Source: Ignisphaera sp. (GTDB lineage Archaea; Thermoproteota; Thermoprotei_A; Sulfolobales; Ignisphaeraceae). From it: 43,377 nucleotides of DNA. Below, piece after piece: positions 14,830 to 23,924 of this stretch. The notes beneath the pieces were generated by a model that did not search any database, was not told where the DNA came from, and saw only the letters and a program-made list of their open reading frames with translations. Where the stretch lies: contig JANXEL010000011.1 of NCBI GenBank assembly GCA_025058535.1, forward strand, positions 1 through 43,377, written 5' to 3'. Made by a program: the position numbers and the translations under genes. Position 1 is the stretch's first letter; each line of letters begins with the position of its first letter.

Positions 14830-16073
14830 ATCAAATCACCTGGTTCAGCTATTTTACCCAAGACGGCTGTTGCAGCAGCTATAGAGGGTCCAGAGAGGTA
14901 TATTTTTGCATGTGGACTACCCATTCTGCCAATAAAGTTTCTATTTGATGTTGATACAACAACCTCATTTGGAGCTGCAATACCGAAATGCCCACCTATG
15001 CAGGGACCGCAAGTACCGTAGGTTACTATACATCCAGCTTCTACAATACTCTGTATATAGCCGAGCTCCATGGCTTTTTTGAATACGTCCCAGGAAGCTG
15101 GAACAACTATACACCGAGTCTTTACTTTTCTACCTTTTAGTATTTTTGCAGCAATTTCGAGATCGCTCAACCTACCATTCGTACAGGAGCCCATGAATAC
15201 ATAGTCTACATCAATACCAGAAACCTCTCTAACACTTTTAACATTATCAACGCTGTGTGGTGCTGAAACTAGGAGATCTACCTTATCGAGCTCTACGGTA
15301 TGCTCATCAATATACTCGGCATCATCATCAGGCAGAACGCTTCCCGGTACTACCCCTCTCACACTTCTTATATAATCAATGGTGACCTCATCTGGTACAA
15401 ACATCAGTGCATCAGCATTCATTTCAATACCCATGTTGGCAACAGTTGCTCTGTAATCCATTGGAAAACTATTCGGCTCTTCAACGAAGATCTCTATAGA
15501 TAAACCATTGAAGTAGTCAGCCTTAAATACCCTCAAAATTTCTAAAGCTACATCTTTTCCCGTTACCCACCCTTTCAACCTTCCACTTAAAGCAATCTTA
15601 AATGGGTACGGAACCGTCATCCAGGTTCTCCCAGTAATAATCACAGCAGCAACATCACTTGCGCCCATACCCTGTGAAAAAGCACCTAGAGCGCCGGATG
15701 TGGTTGTATGGCTATCGGCAGCTACTACAACATCTCCAGGTAGAACGTATTTTTCCAAAAGAATTTGGTGAAGTATTCCGTAACCGATATCGTGGAAGCT
15801 TTCAATACTATAGGTCTTGACAAATTTTCTTATATATTGTTGTATCTCAGCACTTCTAACATCAGGAGGAGGGGCAAGGTGATCAAATGCTATAACGAGG
15901 GAGCGTGTATTGCGAGTCTTCGATGTACCGATCTTTTCTATTACTTCTATAACATGATATCCGGTCAAATCGTGAAATGCAACAATATCAACCTTAGTCT
16001 CAATCACATCACCTGGTGAAATAGGCTTACCTGATGCTCTACTTAAAATCTTTTCAGTTAGTGTTTTACTCAC
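14826..16073 (-). CDS. leuC: 3-isopropylmalate dehydratase large subunit
   Basis: A 415-residue aconitase-family large subunit with the 4Fe-4S ligands in place: the Cys of GSCTNGR (near residue 300) and both cysteines of GTCGPCIGG (near 355-360). The [17 protein letters not shown] signature lies near 120-135. It forms the catalytic half of the enzyme with LeuD. I chose GTG 16073 because GGTGG sits five bases upstream; GTG 16082 would add three residues. The rest of the leucine pathway is not in the window. Confidence 0.9.
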   Translation of the reverse strand: MSKTLTEKILSRASGKPISPGDVIETKVDIVAFHDLTGYHVIEVIEKIGTSKTRNTRSLVIAFDHLAPPPDVRSAEIQQYIRKFVKTYSIESFHDIGYGILHQILLEKYVLPGDVVVAADSHTTTSGALGAFSQGMGASDVAAVIITGRTWMTVPYPFKIALSGRLKGWVTGKDVALEILRVFKADYFNGLSIEIFVEEPNSFPMDYRATVANMGIEMNADALMFVPDEVTIDYIRSVRGVVPGSVLPDDDAEYIDEHTVELDKVDLLVSAPHSVDNVKSVREVSGIDVDYVFMGSCTNGRLSDLEIAAKILKGRKVKTRCIVVPASWDVFKKAMELGYIQSIVEAGCIVTYGTCGPCIGGHFGIAAPNEVVVSTSNRNFIGRMGSPHAKIYLSGPSIAAATAVLGKIAEPGDLM

Positions 16074-16082
16074 TTTTACCAC

Positions 16083-16509
16083 CTAATCCCTTAACATGGA
16101 TATGTAAAGCCCGGGCATCGATTAAGATATGGTGATGCAGATGTTGAAATATAAGTAGATATGCTCCATGATGTAATAGGGATATTGTGCATGTTAATTT
16201 AATAGATAGAGTGGTAAAGAGCTCAAATCTGATAATTTATCAGGAGAAGCTATAAAATGATTGAAGTATTTAGAGAAGAATAATTCTATCTCTATTCTTC
16301 CTACATAAGTGATTACAAATTAAGTTTGATCAATGCATTGAAGCTTGATATATCTCATGGAGATAAAACTGATAGTTAAGACGGTTTCATTAACGGAATT
16401 TTTAAATAATTTAAAATTAAAACGTAGTTGAGAGAAATCATTTTGCTATGTAATTTGCGTGATCTAAATTAATACTAAAAGTGGTAGGGATGGATGGAAT
16501 GCACTCTGC
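16083..16509. other. Intergenic region with two inverted repeats
   Basis: An AT-rich gap of about 430 bases between the end of the superoperon and leuC. No convincing frame is seen. CTGATAA-T-TTATCAG is a perfect inverted repeat at 16229-16243. GAAGAATA (16275-16282) pairs with TATTCTTC (16293-16300) as an 8-bp stem with a 10-base loop. A TTTACATA element near 16104-16111 (minus strand) could be the leuC TATA box. Confidence 0.5.
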
Positions 16510-16905
16510 CTAACTAAGATAATTACTGGTACACTTGGAAATATCTATAGAGTGTCTAGGTTTGGTTGAATTTGATCCGTATACAGTATACCTTAATGAA
16601 ACGGTGTGCATTATTTTAAGAGCTTCTTTAATTTCAGCTAACAGTCGTTCATCTTCTACATCATCTATCGATATACTCTTCACCCTTTGATGCGGTACTG
16701 GTTCCGTGCACACAACATCGTTCAGTATTATATAGTTTACCTCACCAGCTAGACCTATTCCCTGACTGAGAAATCTATATAGTTCACTACAATTTTTAAA
16801 CAATACAGAATTTTCTATTCCAGCTATCCCTCTTATAATTAGACCTACAATGAAATCGTTAAGTCTACCTACTATTAAAATCCTACTCTCTCTTTTCAGA
16901 TGCAC
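16510..16905 (-). CDS. hypothetical protein, 131 aa, downstream of rpo11
   Basis: Not firmly recognised. The N-terminal part (RILIVGRLNDFIVGLIIRGIAG, then a beta strand NYIILNDVV) follows a Rossmann-like pattern recalling subunit F of A/V-type ATP synthases (strand, G-x-x-x-x-x-x-G-[FL], helix, later I-I-L), but the C-terminal half does not help. It overlaps the 3' end of rpo11 by 23 bases and is the last gene of the long minus-strand superoperon. No other ATP synthase genes are nearby. Confidence 0.5.
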   Translation of the reverse strand: MHLKRESRILIVGRLNDFIVGLIIRGIAGIENSVLFKNCSELYRFLSQGIGLAGEVNYIILNDVVCTEPVPHQRVKSISIDDVEDERLLAEIKEALKIMHTVSLRYTVYGSNSTKPRHSIDISKCTSNYLS

Positions 16906-17191
16906 TGGCTATAGCCTCATCAAGCTTCTTTAGAAACTCTTCCACAAAAACTCTAGCCTCCTCTATGGTTGATACTAAGACTTCGAGAGGATTAACAGAG
17001 CCGTCCGTCCGGATAACCACTTCAGGATAGGACACGATAGGATGTTCAAGGATGTAAGCTGAGTATACAACGCCAGGCTTTTTTAGTGCCAGTTTTGTTA
17101 TTAGATTGGGAAGCGAGTGTTTGTCTTCATCGTATATGATAAATCTGAGTTCTCTGTCGGAGATCTTTTTCAACTCTACATTTATACCCAA
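16883..17191 (-). CDS. rpo11: RNA polymerase subunit Rpo11 (L)
   Basis: A 102-residue homologue of eukaryotic Rpb11/AC19. The conserved core DEDKHSLPNLITKLALKKPG followed by YSAYILEHPIV is diagnostic, with a C-terminal helix (VLVSTIEEARVFVEEFLKKL). Rpo11 pairs with Rpo3 to form the assembly platform of the polymerase. It lies at the downstream end of a cluster that also holds Rpo4. Confidence 0.93.
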   Translation of the reverse strand: MGINVELKKISDRELRFIIYDEDKHSLPNLITKLALKKPGVVYSAYILEHPIVSYPEVVIRTDGSVNPLEVLVSTIEEARVFVEEFLKKLDEAIASASEKRE

Positions 17192-17265
17192 ACAACATCA
17201 CCATATCCACTACGTCTACCTTGTGTTTCCATCTAGTTCGTAAGAACTGTAGATGAGTAGTGACC

Positions 17266-17904
17266 TTATAAGGATTCACCGTGCTCACTGAATTGCTGCA
17301 TGAGAATTTTTAAGGCCTCTTGCCACGGCATTTTAAGTTCGAGTTCTTCAGAGATAATGCTTTTATCCTTTAGTAAGGTCACCAGTTCATCTATGTGCAC
17401 ACTAAGTAGTGATGAAGCGGCTACTAACAGCTTTCTAAGACTATATGGATAGCGTCCATGTGGAAGCTTCTCCATCGCTGCTGCAACGTGTTTAGCATAC
17501 TCTATGACTGTATCAAGATCTAGGTCTACGTAGAGGGTTGCCATATATTCTCTAGGGTCGACTTTTAGAGAGTACCTCAGAACCTCTGCAAGAACATCTA
17601 TAGGGACAGTTTTTCTGAGTATTTTGGCAAGGTCATCGGCTCTTATGCCTTTCCGTGGATTGAGCCTCTTCGTATTCATATAGGACTCTATGTATTCTCT
17701 GATTTTGTTTATGGATGATTGCACATTAGGTTCAAGACCTATAACCTTAAAAACTAATTTGTTGTGCTTAAATTCGGCAATAAGCTCGGTTTCAAGGGAT
17801 AGTTCCTCATCTATTTTCTCGAGGAGATCCAAGCATACTGTAGGATTTGGGCAATTATATGAGAAAATTCTCTCTATATAGATGCTCTTACCACCAGGCA
17901 CCAC
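17266..17904 (-). CDS. DUF2067 family protein
   Basis: A 212-residue archaeal protein that I recognise as DUF2067, an uncharacterised family. It has an N-terminal alpha/beta region and a helical second half (KGIRADDLAKILRKTVPIDVLAEVL, then VLAASSLL-like helices). I place the start at GTG 17904, which touches the csl4 stop; an upstream start at 17973 would run about 70 bases into csl4. The Csl4 context suggests a link to RNA metabolism, but no activity is known to me. Confidence 0.7.
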   Translation of the reverse strand: MVPGGKSIYIERIFSYNCPNPTVCLDLLEKIDEELSLETELIAEFKHNKLVFKVIGLEPNVQSSINKIREYIESYMNTKRLNPRKGIRADDLAKILRKTVPIDVLAEVLRYSLKVDPREYMATLYVDLDLDTVIEYAKHVAAAMEKLPHGRYPYSLRKLLVAASSLLSVHIDELVTLLKDKSIISEELELKMPWQEALKILMQQFSEHGESL

Positions 17905-18458
17905 TACTTCCCCTTTACAAGCATATAATCCACCGAAAGTTTTCTGTTCTCGGTATTGTTGCATTTTGTGCACTTCAAGAAATCTCCAGTTTTAATCAAC
18001 TGAGAGCCGCATTTTGAGCAATAAGCAAGTATCACGCCAAGCCTTGGATCTTTCATTGATACAATGTATGGTATGTAGCTATTGAGTATTTTCACCTTTA
18101 CAAAGTCGCCGAGCTTAATGAAATCGTAAAGGTTTTGCGCTCTTGACTCCATTACTTGTGATATGTGGAGAATGCCTGTAAAGGTGTGCTTAAATGTTGT
18201 TGTTACATCATAACCAATGATTCTTATTGTAGCCATCTCATCTCTTATCCTATCAACAACGCCGATGACAATATCACCGGATTTCGGTCTCTTTGGATTC
18301 TTTGCGGGTTTGATGTATATCCTCCTATTGACTACGTCATATATAGGGATACCTATCGTGTTCGCACGCACTACACCATCTAATGTATAGACACCTTCAA
18401 ATGGCATGAACTCTTCTTCTACACAAAGTGCTTCTCCGGGCACTACAATGCTATTCAT
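17904..18458 (-). CDS. csl4: Exosome RNA-binding subunit Csl4
   Basis: A 184-residue cap subunit of the archaeal exosome. The N-terminal domain starts IVVPGEALCVEEEFMPFEG, with the typical VxPGexL pattern, followed by an S1 domain (SGDIVIGVVDRIRDEMATI, GILHISQ) and a C-terminal zinc ribbon (CSKCGSQL ... CTKCNN). Csl4 binds RNA and recruits partners such as DnaG to the Rrp41-Rrp42 ring. It lies between the METTL5-like gene and DUF2067 in the operon. Confidence 0.92.
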   Translation of the reverse strand: MNSIVVPGEALCVEEEFMPFEGVYTLDGVVRANTIGIPIYDVVNRRIYIKPAKNPKRPKSGDIVIGVVDRIRDEMATIRIIGYDVTTTFKHTFTGILHISQVMESRAQNLYDFIKLGDFVKVKILNSYIPYIVSMKDPRLGVILAYCSKCGSQLIKTGDFLKCTKCNNTENRKLSVDYMLVKGK

Positions 18459-18470
18459 GTTTAAGGCACC

Positions 18471-19091
18471 TTATTTCACGAACCGATATATAGAGACTTT
18501 AAATCTATGGATACGTTTTACGTGGTCCTCATATGTTGCATGAATAGACATGTTGCCAGTGTATATGAGTTGCGCTGCGTAACCCTTTCTACAGGCTAGC
18601 TTGGTTATAAGTTTATGTGAATCGAGACTGTGTTTGTGTATTGAATAAATATTTGAGGGTGCAATCTCAAATGCTTTTTCAAGGAATTGAAGATCTCTTC
18701 CCCGCCTATGCACACCAAAGGGAGGGTTCATAACGATAGTGTCTATGGATCTGAGAGTAAGCCTCTTCACATCACAACATATGTAATGAATTGATTGAGC
18801 ACTGCGGATACCATCTAAAAATTCTCGTGCAGTATGTAGTGCATTGATATCTATATCTATACAGAACACCTCCCTAGCACCAAGAAGAAAGGCTCCATAG
18901 CTTAGGATGCCGGTGCCGCATCCTAAATCAACAATAACTTTATCTTCAATATCGCCATAGATATAAGCGTTCCACAGAAGTTCACTTGCTATAGAACTAT
19001 CACACACATATTGCTCTAGTTGTCTGATGGGTATTTTAAAGGATGGGGCTTCTGAGATTGCTATTTCAAGCTCTCTCTTACTCCTCACCAT
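18471..19091 (-). CDS. METTL5-like RNA methyltransferase
   Basis: A 206-residue class I SAM methyltransferase. Motif I is VIVDLGCGTGILSYGAFLLGA, the acidic strand reads VFCIDIDINAL, and the catalytic motif is NPPFGVHRRGRD, the NPPF type of N6-adenine methylases. Fold and motif fit COG2263/METTL5, which methylates an adenine in small-subunit rRNA in eukaryotes; the archaeal substrate is inferred. The start overlaps the dph2 stop by 7 bases and csl4 follows. Confidence 0.8.
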   Translation of the reverse strand: MVRSKRELEIAISEAPSFKIPIRQLEQYVCDSSIASELLWNAYIYGDIEDKVIVDLGCGTGILSYGAFLLGAREVFCIDIDINALHTAREFLDGIRSAQSIHYICCDVKRLTLRSIDTIVMNPPFGVHRRGRDLQFLEKAFEIAPSNIYSIHKHSLDSHKLITKLACRKGYAAQLIYTGNMSIHATYEDHVKRIHRFKVSIYRFVK

Positions 19092-20098
19092 GGATATACG
19101 TACCTGTTTGTGTCACCATTGAGTACTGCAAATGCCTCACCGATTGTTAGAATCGGTTTGTCAAAATCATTAAAATCAAACACTAGATAGGGGCATGAAG
19201 TCACAACTATTGCATCGAAGTTACTATCAGCACCTACATTTATCAAGGTCTCTCTATCTAGCTTGAGGGCTTTTAGGATGTGATACTCTCTATTGCTAGC
19301 TCCAAGCAGTTTAGTTAGTTGAACTAACAGATTTTCTCTATTTTGACCGTAGAAACCATCTATTATAAGCCATCTTTTTGCATTAGCAGCTTGAAAAATC
19401 TTCCACATTCTAATCTTTACCATTTTTTCAGCTTCTTTACTGGGATCCCATAAGCTATAGCTATATGGATCTAAGCACAAAATCTTTGAAGAACTGCTGG
19501 AAAAACCCTTCCTATACTCAAATAGAGCCTGGGTTATGCAGTGGAACTTCCCACCGCTAACAACAACAAGCACATCACAATTTTCACTCGCTACAGGATA
19601 GCAGCCCATAACAACACCTCTAAAGGTACATTTACATCTTTCAATAGCGCTACAAATAGATTTAACTAAATTAATGTGTTGAGGCGAGGCTGCTAAGCAC
19701 AACTTAACATTTTCTTCGAGACACAGGCTTCCAATAGCTCCCAAGATTCTCGACAAATCTGCGCCAGTGTATTCTACCGGTATAAATAATACATCAGCAT
19801 TATATGCTTGGTAGGGATACGGTGTATGACCAAAGTGAACTATCAGTTGAGCATTTACACTCTTAGCCCCATATTCATCGACAAGACACGAGCCATATGA
19901 TGGGTTAGCTGAAATGAACACCTCTACATCTCTACCTAGCAATACTCTAATCCTATCCGTAATAAATCTAGTGCATCGCTGAAAGCCTTCAGGCAATTGT
20001 ATGTAGATTCTCCTTACATCTCTTGATCTTATGGTATCGACAATCTTCTCTATTTCAAAATCAAAACTCTCACAGAATTCCATATTATACTGCATCAC
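19085..20098 (-). CDS. dph2: Diphthamide synthase Dph2 (radical-type 4Fe-4S enzyme)
   Basis: A 337-residue enzyme that transfers the 3-amino-3-carboxypropyl group of SAM to a histidine of elongation factor 2, the first step of diphthamide synthesis. The three cluster-binding cysteines are seen in their contexts: YGSC (Cys71), MGCYP (Cys166) and TSCPYL (Cys302). QLPEGFQR and HFGHTPYP are also family signatures. GTG 20098 and ATG 20095 are alternative starts, both overlapping the rpl10e stop. Confidence 0.92.
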   Translation of the reverse strand: MMQYNMEFCESFDFEIEKIVDTIRSRDVRRIYIQLPEGFQRCTRFITDRIRVLLGRDVEVFISANPSYGSCLVDEYGAKSVNAQLIVHFGHTPYPYQAYNADVLFIPVEYTGADLSRILGAIGSLCLEENVKLCLAASPQHINLVKSICSAIERCKCTFRGVVMGCYPVASENCDVLVVVSGGKFHCITQALFEYRKGFSSSSSKILCLDPYSYSLWDPSKEAEKMVKIRMWKIFQAANAKRWLIIDGFYGQNRENLLVQLTKLLGASNREYHILKALKLDRETLINVGADSNFDAIVVTSCPYLVFDFNDFDKPILTIGEAFAVLNGDTNRYVYPW

Positions 20099-20601
20099 TC
20101 AAGAGGTTCTATATCTATACTGCACTTAACTGGTAATTTGGTTGATGCCCTCCTAAGTGCCTCCTTTAGTATCTCAATGTGCTGTTTGTAGCCTAAAACC
20201 TCTATAACTTCATCCCACGGATTAACAACACTACCAACGCCAACAGGCTTTCCAAAGGCTCTTCTCATACCTTCCTGTAGCCTGTCAGCTCCTGCAAAAG
20301 CCATCATTTTATGCTCTCTTAAAACTTGGTGGGGGTATTTTCTCACAATTAATATGAAATTCTGCTCGTTAATTTCAGTACTCAGGAATTTGTGAGCCAT
20401 AACCCTTGCTGCTTCCAATGCATTATGTCTCACAATCCCTCTCTCTAGAGCTTTAAGCACGAGCCTTACTTCGGGATTGAGTTTCGTATTGCCCATGACA
20501 AACTTCGTTATTTTAGGTGGTGGCACTCCATGTATGTACTCTCTTCGTGTGTACGGAGGCTTTTGCTGATGAGTATAGCACTTAGCTGGTTTCAAAGGCA
20601 T
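20095..20601 (-). CDS. rpl10e: 50S ribosomal protein L10e (uL16)
   Basis: A 168-residue L10e/L16 protein with MPLKPAKCYTHQQKPPYTRR at the N-terminus, then ARVMAHKFLS and the loop MMAFAGADRLQEGMRRAFGKP that approaches the A-site tRNA. I chose ATG 20601, which gives the canonical MPL start; the upstream start at 20613 adds only MVSR. It overlaps dph2 at its 3' end. Confidence 0.95.
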   Translation of the reverse strand: MPLKPAKCYTHQQKPPYTRREYIHGVPPPKITKFVMGNTKLNPEVRLVLKALERGIVRHNALEAARVMAHKFLSTEINEQNFILIVRKYPHQVLREHKMMAFAGADRLQEGMRRAFGKPVGVGSVVNPWDEVIEVLGYKQHIEILKEALRRASTKLPVKCSIDIEPLE

Positions 20602-20629
20602 TCTACTCACCACTTTGGTTTAGATTAAC

Positions 20630-21349
20630 CTACGCACCCTCCTTTTTAATTTTACTGCATATTCTCCTTATAAATGTTATCATGAGGCCCGCCTCACTTC
20701 TCGATAACAGAGTTCTTCTATTTAAGCGCCTAAATAATGTGATGAAGAGCCTTTTTTGCAGTTCGTTACTTGAAATTAATGATGCAAGTTCATCAACGTA
20801 TCTGTCCAGAATGCGCAGTTGCTCCTCATCAACCTTATCAATTTTATCTAATACACTATCTTTTTTGAATGCTTTGTAGAGCACGTATAGGACTATTCCT
20901 ACGGCATGGCTGAGATTTAGTATAGGGTACTCAGGATTTGATGCTATATGCACCAGAATATCACATTTTGAAATCTCGTTACGAGTCAGTCCAACACTTT
21001 CACGCCCAAATACAACAGCAACACTTCCATATCTGACAGCCGTATCGGCAAAATCATTCAATTCTATAGCTCTTCTAAGAAGATCTGTGCCCTCGACACT
21101 AACAACACCCGAGGTGCAAGCTGAGATAGCAGCACCTCTTAGAGCGTCGTCCAAACTTTCGTAGATCCTAACTTTACCGCTGTACAAATAATCAGCACCA
21201 TTGGCAGCAAATCTCCTTACTTCTTCAGACCAAGGATCTATCTGTGGGTTAACGATTGCAAGTTCATCTACATTAAAATTCTTACAGAGCCTTACAATAA
21301 AACCCATGTTTATCTCACCTTCAATACCCACAACAACAACCTTCAGCAT
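20630..21349 (-). CDS. SPOUT tRNA/rRNA methyltransferase, TrmJ-like
   Basis: A 239-residue SpoU-type enzyme. The trefoil-knot signature is present: VVFGRESVGLTRNEISKCD, then IASNPEYPILNLSHAVGIVL. The N-terminal VVVGIEGEINMGFIVRLCKNF matches TrmJ, which 2'-O-methylates position 32 of tRNA; the exact target is inferred. I chose ATG 21349, 8 bases after an AAGGTG Shine-Dalgarno; the start at 21403 would overlap the upstream gene by more than 50 bases. Confidence 0.87.
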   Translation of the reverse strand: MLKVVVVGIEGEINMGFIVRLCKNFNVDELAIVNPQIDPWSEEVRRFAANGADYLYSGKVRIYESLDDALRGAAISACTSGVVSVEGTDLLRRAIELNDFADTAVRYGSVAVVFGRESVGLTRNEISKCDILVHIASNPEYPILNLSHAVGIVLYVLYKAFKKDSVLDKIDKVDEEQLRILDRYVDELASLISSNELQKRLFITLFRRLNRRTLLSRSEAGLMITFIRRICSKIKKEGA

Positions 21350-21351
21350 AG

Positions 21352-21963
21352 CTAGCACCTTACTACTGCAGAGCATATAGTTTCGTAGAAGAATACATTG
21401 CACTCACGTATTTCAATATCATTACACGTGTTAAGCGCCACATCTAAAATTTTCAGCAGGTTCTGGGCTGATGATAAGATGAACGTAATTGTACAGAGAT
21501 TCTTTATGCATATACGTGTAGCATCGGTAAAGAACTCCCTCCAAACTACAGTACCATCACTTCCACCGCTCCATGCAATTCCAATATCATTAAATTCTTC
21601 AACAGGTAGGTAGGGGGGATTGAAGAACACAATAGAAGTAAACGAACTTCTGAAACACTGTGCTGAATTACATTGAACAACATCCACATGCATATCTAGA
21701 CTGTTTCTCTTCACTGAACTCCATGAGGCACTGACTGCGCAAGGTGATATGTCGGTCAATACTCCGTATAGTCGATGATTTGTGTGAGTGAGCAGATAAA
21801 TGCTGACATAGCCACTCCCACTACCTACTTCTACAAATACTCCTCTATGTGTATCACATAGCTCCTCCAAGTAGCTCTCTACGGTTTTAGCCAGTACATA
21901 GCTATCTTCAGCCGGTTCATATACATGCTCATTTGCTAGAATTACCAGGTCACCTATAATCAA
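21352..21963 (-). CDS. HemK/Mtq2-type class I methyltransferase
   Basis: A protein of about 203 residues with VFVEVGSGSGYVSIYLLTH (motif I) and the catalytic FNPPYLPVEEF, followed by WSGGSDGT, the pattern of archaeal HemK/Mtq2 enzymes that methylate the Gln of release factor aRF1. The N-terminal VYEPAEDSYVL is also typical. I place the start at TTG 21963, overlapping the ksgA stop (TTGA); ATG 22044 would give a long unmatched extension inside ksgA. Confidence 0.82.
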   Translation of the reverse strand: MIIGDLVILANEHVYEPAEDSYVLAKTVESYLEELCDTHRGVFVEVGSGSGYVSIYLLTHTNHRLYGVLTDISPCAVSASWSSVKRNSLDMHVDVVQCNSAQCFRSSFTSIVFFNPPYLPVEEFNDIGIAWSGGSDGTVVWREFFTDATRICIKNLCTITFILSSAQNLLKILDVALNTCNDIEIRECNVFFYETICSAVVRC

Positions 21964-22844
21964 TTCCTTTTCTTTAGATCTGCATACATATCCACCAGCT
22001 TCATTAGGTCCTCTACCGTGAGCTGTCCTACCCGCTTTCTCCATATATCACCTTCCACTTCTATTCTATTATCTAGCTTCTTATCGAGACAGTAGGTGAG
22101 AGCCTTGGAAACAAGTTTACGCTTATAGCTAAATAAACATTTTGTCAGATACTCGATACTCTCCACGTACTGATTGTATTCATTCTTGCGCTTAAGAACT
22201 ATGATAGCGGATGATACTCGAGGGGGAGGTACAAAAAGAGTAGAGGGGATTACTCTCAGCACATCCACGTCAAACATCATTTGCATTAGTATTGAAAGTT
22301 TTCCATAATTTTTGGTGCCAGGCTTAGAAACAATTCTCTCAGCAACATCTTTTTGCACAGTTAATAAGGCACATGGTATACTACTGTGTGCCAACGCTAG
22401 TAGCAAATTCGATGTGATGTGATACGGAATATTCCCAGCAGCTAGATCTACGCCCCTCATAGATGTTAGTAGAGGTATTGCATCACCTATTAAAACCTCT
22501 ACATTGCTATAAGTCTTCTTAATTTCTTGAAGAATAGGAGCGAACCTATGATCGATTTCCACAGCAACTATCAGTGCATTTATGTTTTCATGTACTAAAA
22601 ACTGCGTTAGATTTCCAATACCAGCACCAATTTCAATGATTACCGCCGACCTCCTATTCGATACCAATTCGCTCGCTTTTTTAGCAATGAATCTCAAAAC
22701 CTTTGGATCTGTTAACAGTATTTGACTAAGCCTACTTTTGAGCCTTATATTGTATTCTTTAAGCTTAATTCTCATCCATTTTATCAAATCTCTGCGTGAG
22801 TTCGGTAAATCTTTACCAAGGTTCAAAGTATCCAACTCTTTCAT
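21960..22844 (-). CDS. ksgA: 16S rRNA dimethyladenosine transferase KsgA/Dim1
   Basis: A 294-residue enzyme that dimethylates two adjacent adenines in helix 45 of 16S rRNA. It shows LTDPKVLRFIA (in place of the usual FL.D.), motif I IIEIGAGIGNLT, acidic VAVEID and the catalytic GNIPYHITS, then VQKDVAERIV and FVPPPRVSSAII, all family signatures. The start overlaps the end of the DUF655 gene by 32 bases. Confidence 0.94.
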   Translation of the reverse strand: MKELDTLNLGKDLPNSRRDLIKWMRIKLKEYNIRLKSRLSQILLTDPKVLRFIAKKASELVSNRRSAVIIEIGAGIGNLTQFLVHENINALIVAVEIDHRFAPILQEIKKTYSNVEVLIGDAIPLLTSMRGVDLAAGNIPYHITSNLLLALAHSSIPCALLTVQKDVAERIVSKPGTKNYGKLSILMQMMFDVDVLRVIPSTLFVPPPRVSSAIIVLKRKNEYNQYVESIEYLTKCLFSYKRKLVSKALTYCLDKKLDNRIEVEGDIWRKRVGQLTVEDLMKLVDMYADLKKRN

Positions 22845-23466
22845 AAAGAAATTCCAAATATCCGAGATATTTCATGTCAGGACTCAATGGATATGGATTC
22901 ACAAATAGATAGTACTTCTCAGTCCTCTGCAGCTCAACTATAATTCTATCAACAAACATCTTCACAGGATCGTTTATTTTTAAACGCTTCTTTATATCAT
23001 CAAAACTTTCAAATTTCTTCTTCCTTCTCTCCTCGAGTATAAGGGCTAGTGTCTTCTTACCTACACCAGGTAGAAGCTCCAAGCTATGGAGCCTAATGTT
23101 TATAGCCTCAGCTATATTCAGAAACTCTGAGAACACCCTCTCTTTTTCTTCGACTATCTGTTTTACATACTTGGCAGCATTCTCCTTAGCTATTGAAGTT
23201 AAATCCTCGTAAGAAAGCCTATCAAATACTCTGTGACCTGGCATGTCAGGGGTAAGCGATAACGGTACACGTTCTCCAATAATAATTGTGGCACCTCTTA
23301 ATGGTATTATCTCGACAAGTGAAAAGAATTTTGTACCTATTCCCTGTGCTACAGGTGAGGATCTGTGAAAAGTATGTTTATCGTACGGGTTACCCATAGG
23401 CATATAGTCGAGAACTAAAGCGAATTCATCCGGTATTTCCGTTTTCCTCCTGTGTTTAGGTCTCAC
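22813..23466 (-). CDS. DUF655 family nucleic-acid-binding protein
   Basis: A 217-residue archaeal protein. It carries an N-terminal OB-like part (FALVLDYMPMGNPYDKHTFH, then GTKFFSLVEIIPLRGATIII) and a helix-hairpin-helix (LELLPGVGKKTLALILEERR) near residues 130-150. DUF655 genes regularly sit between rpoF and ksgA in archaea, as here. The function is unproven; a role in rRNA maturation or translation is inferred from neighbours. Confidence 0.85.
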   Translation of the reverse strand: MRPKHRRKTEIPDEFALVLDYMPMGNPYDKHTFHRSSPVAQGIGTKFFSLVEIIPLRGATIIIGERVPLSLTPDMPGHRVFDRLSYEDLTSIAKENAAKYVKQIVEEKERVFSEFLNIAEAINIRLHSLELLPGVGKKTLALILEERRKKKFESFDDIKKRLKINDPVKMFVDRIIVELQRTEKYYLFVNPYPLSPDMKYLGYLEFLYERVGYFEPW

Positions 23467-23534
23467 TCAACTTCACCCCATAAAATGTCTCTCACATAGG
23501 ATTTGCTTTCGGTCTATAGAGTGTTTTATCTAAT

Positions 23535-23885
23535 CTATTCCTGTTGGCAATTTTGGTTAATGGCATCTAGAATCTTATTTAGGATAGAATCATCAGGTAT
23601 TGTTTCTTCAAAGGTAAGGAGAATTCTGAGCTCATCTAAATTTCTAGGTAAAATATTTAGTATCATCGATATTGTTGTATCCTTTAGCTTAAGGTTTTTT
23701 AGCATCTCGTATATGTACTCTACGGCCTTATCATCACATTTAGATGTTCTATCAAGATAATCCATAGTTGAACGTATCAGTTCAGGAATAATGTCGTAGG
23801 ACGATACCCTCTCAATGTACTCCTTGAGAATCCTCTTGGCTAAGGCATTTGGAATATCGTGGAATTCGGTAATTTCGTATGGCAT
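23535..23885 (-). CDS. rpo4: RNA polymerase subunit Rpo4 (F)
   Basis: A 116-residue homologue of Rpb4, helical throughout (IPNALAKRILKEYIERV, then KAVEYIYEMLKNLKLKDTTI and DELRILLTFEETI). With Rpo7 it forms the polymerase stalk that binds nascent RNA. The gene order rpl21e-rpo4-DUF655-ksgA is a conserved archaeal arrangement, which supports the call. Rpo7 is not in the window. Confidence 0.9.
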   Translation of the reverse strand: MPYEITEFHDIPNALAKRILKEYIERVSSYDIIPELIRSTMDYLDRTSKCDDKAVEYIYEMLKNLKLKDTTISMILNILPRNLDELRILLTFEETIPDDSILNKILDAINQNCQQE

Positions 23886-23924
23886 TAACTCTCACTCCTA
23901 CCTATGAGTAGGACTTATAGAGTA

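Noticed and set aside
21964-22044. Longer start for the HemK/Mtq2-type methylase
   Set aside because: It would lie entirely inside ksgA and adds unmatched residues; the TTG overlapping the ksgA stop fits the family start better.
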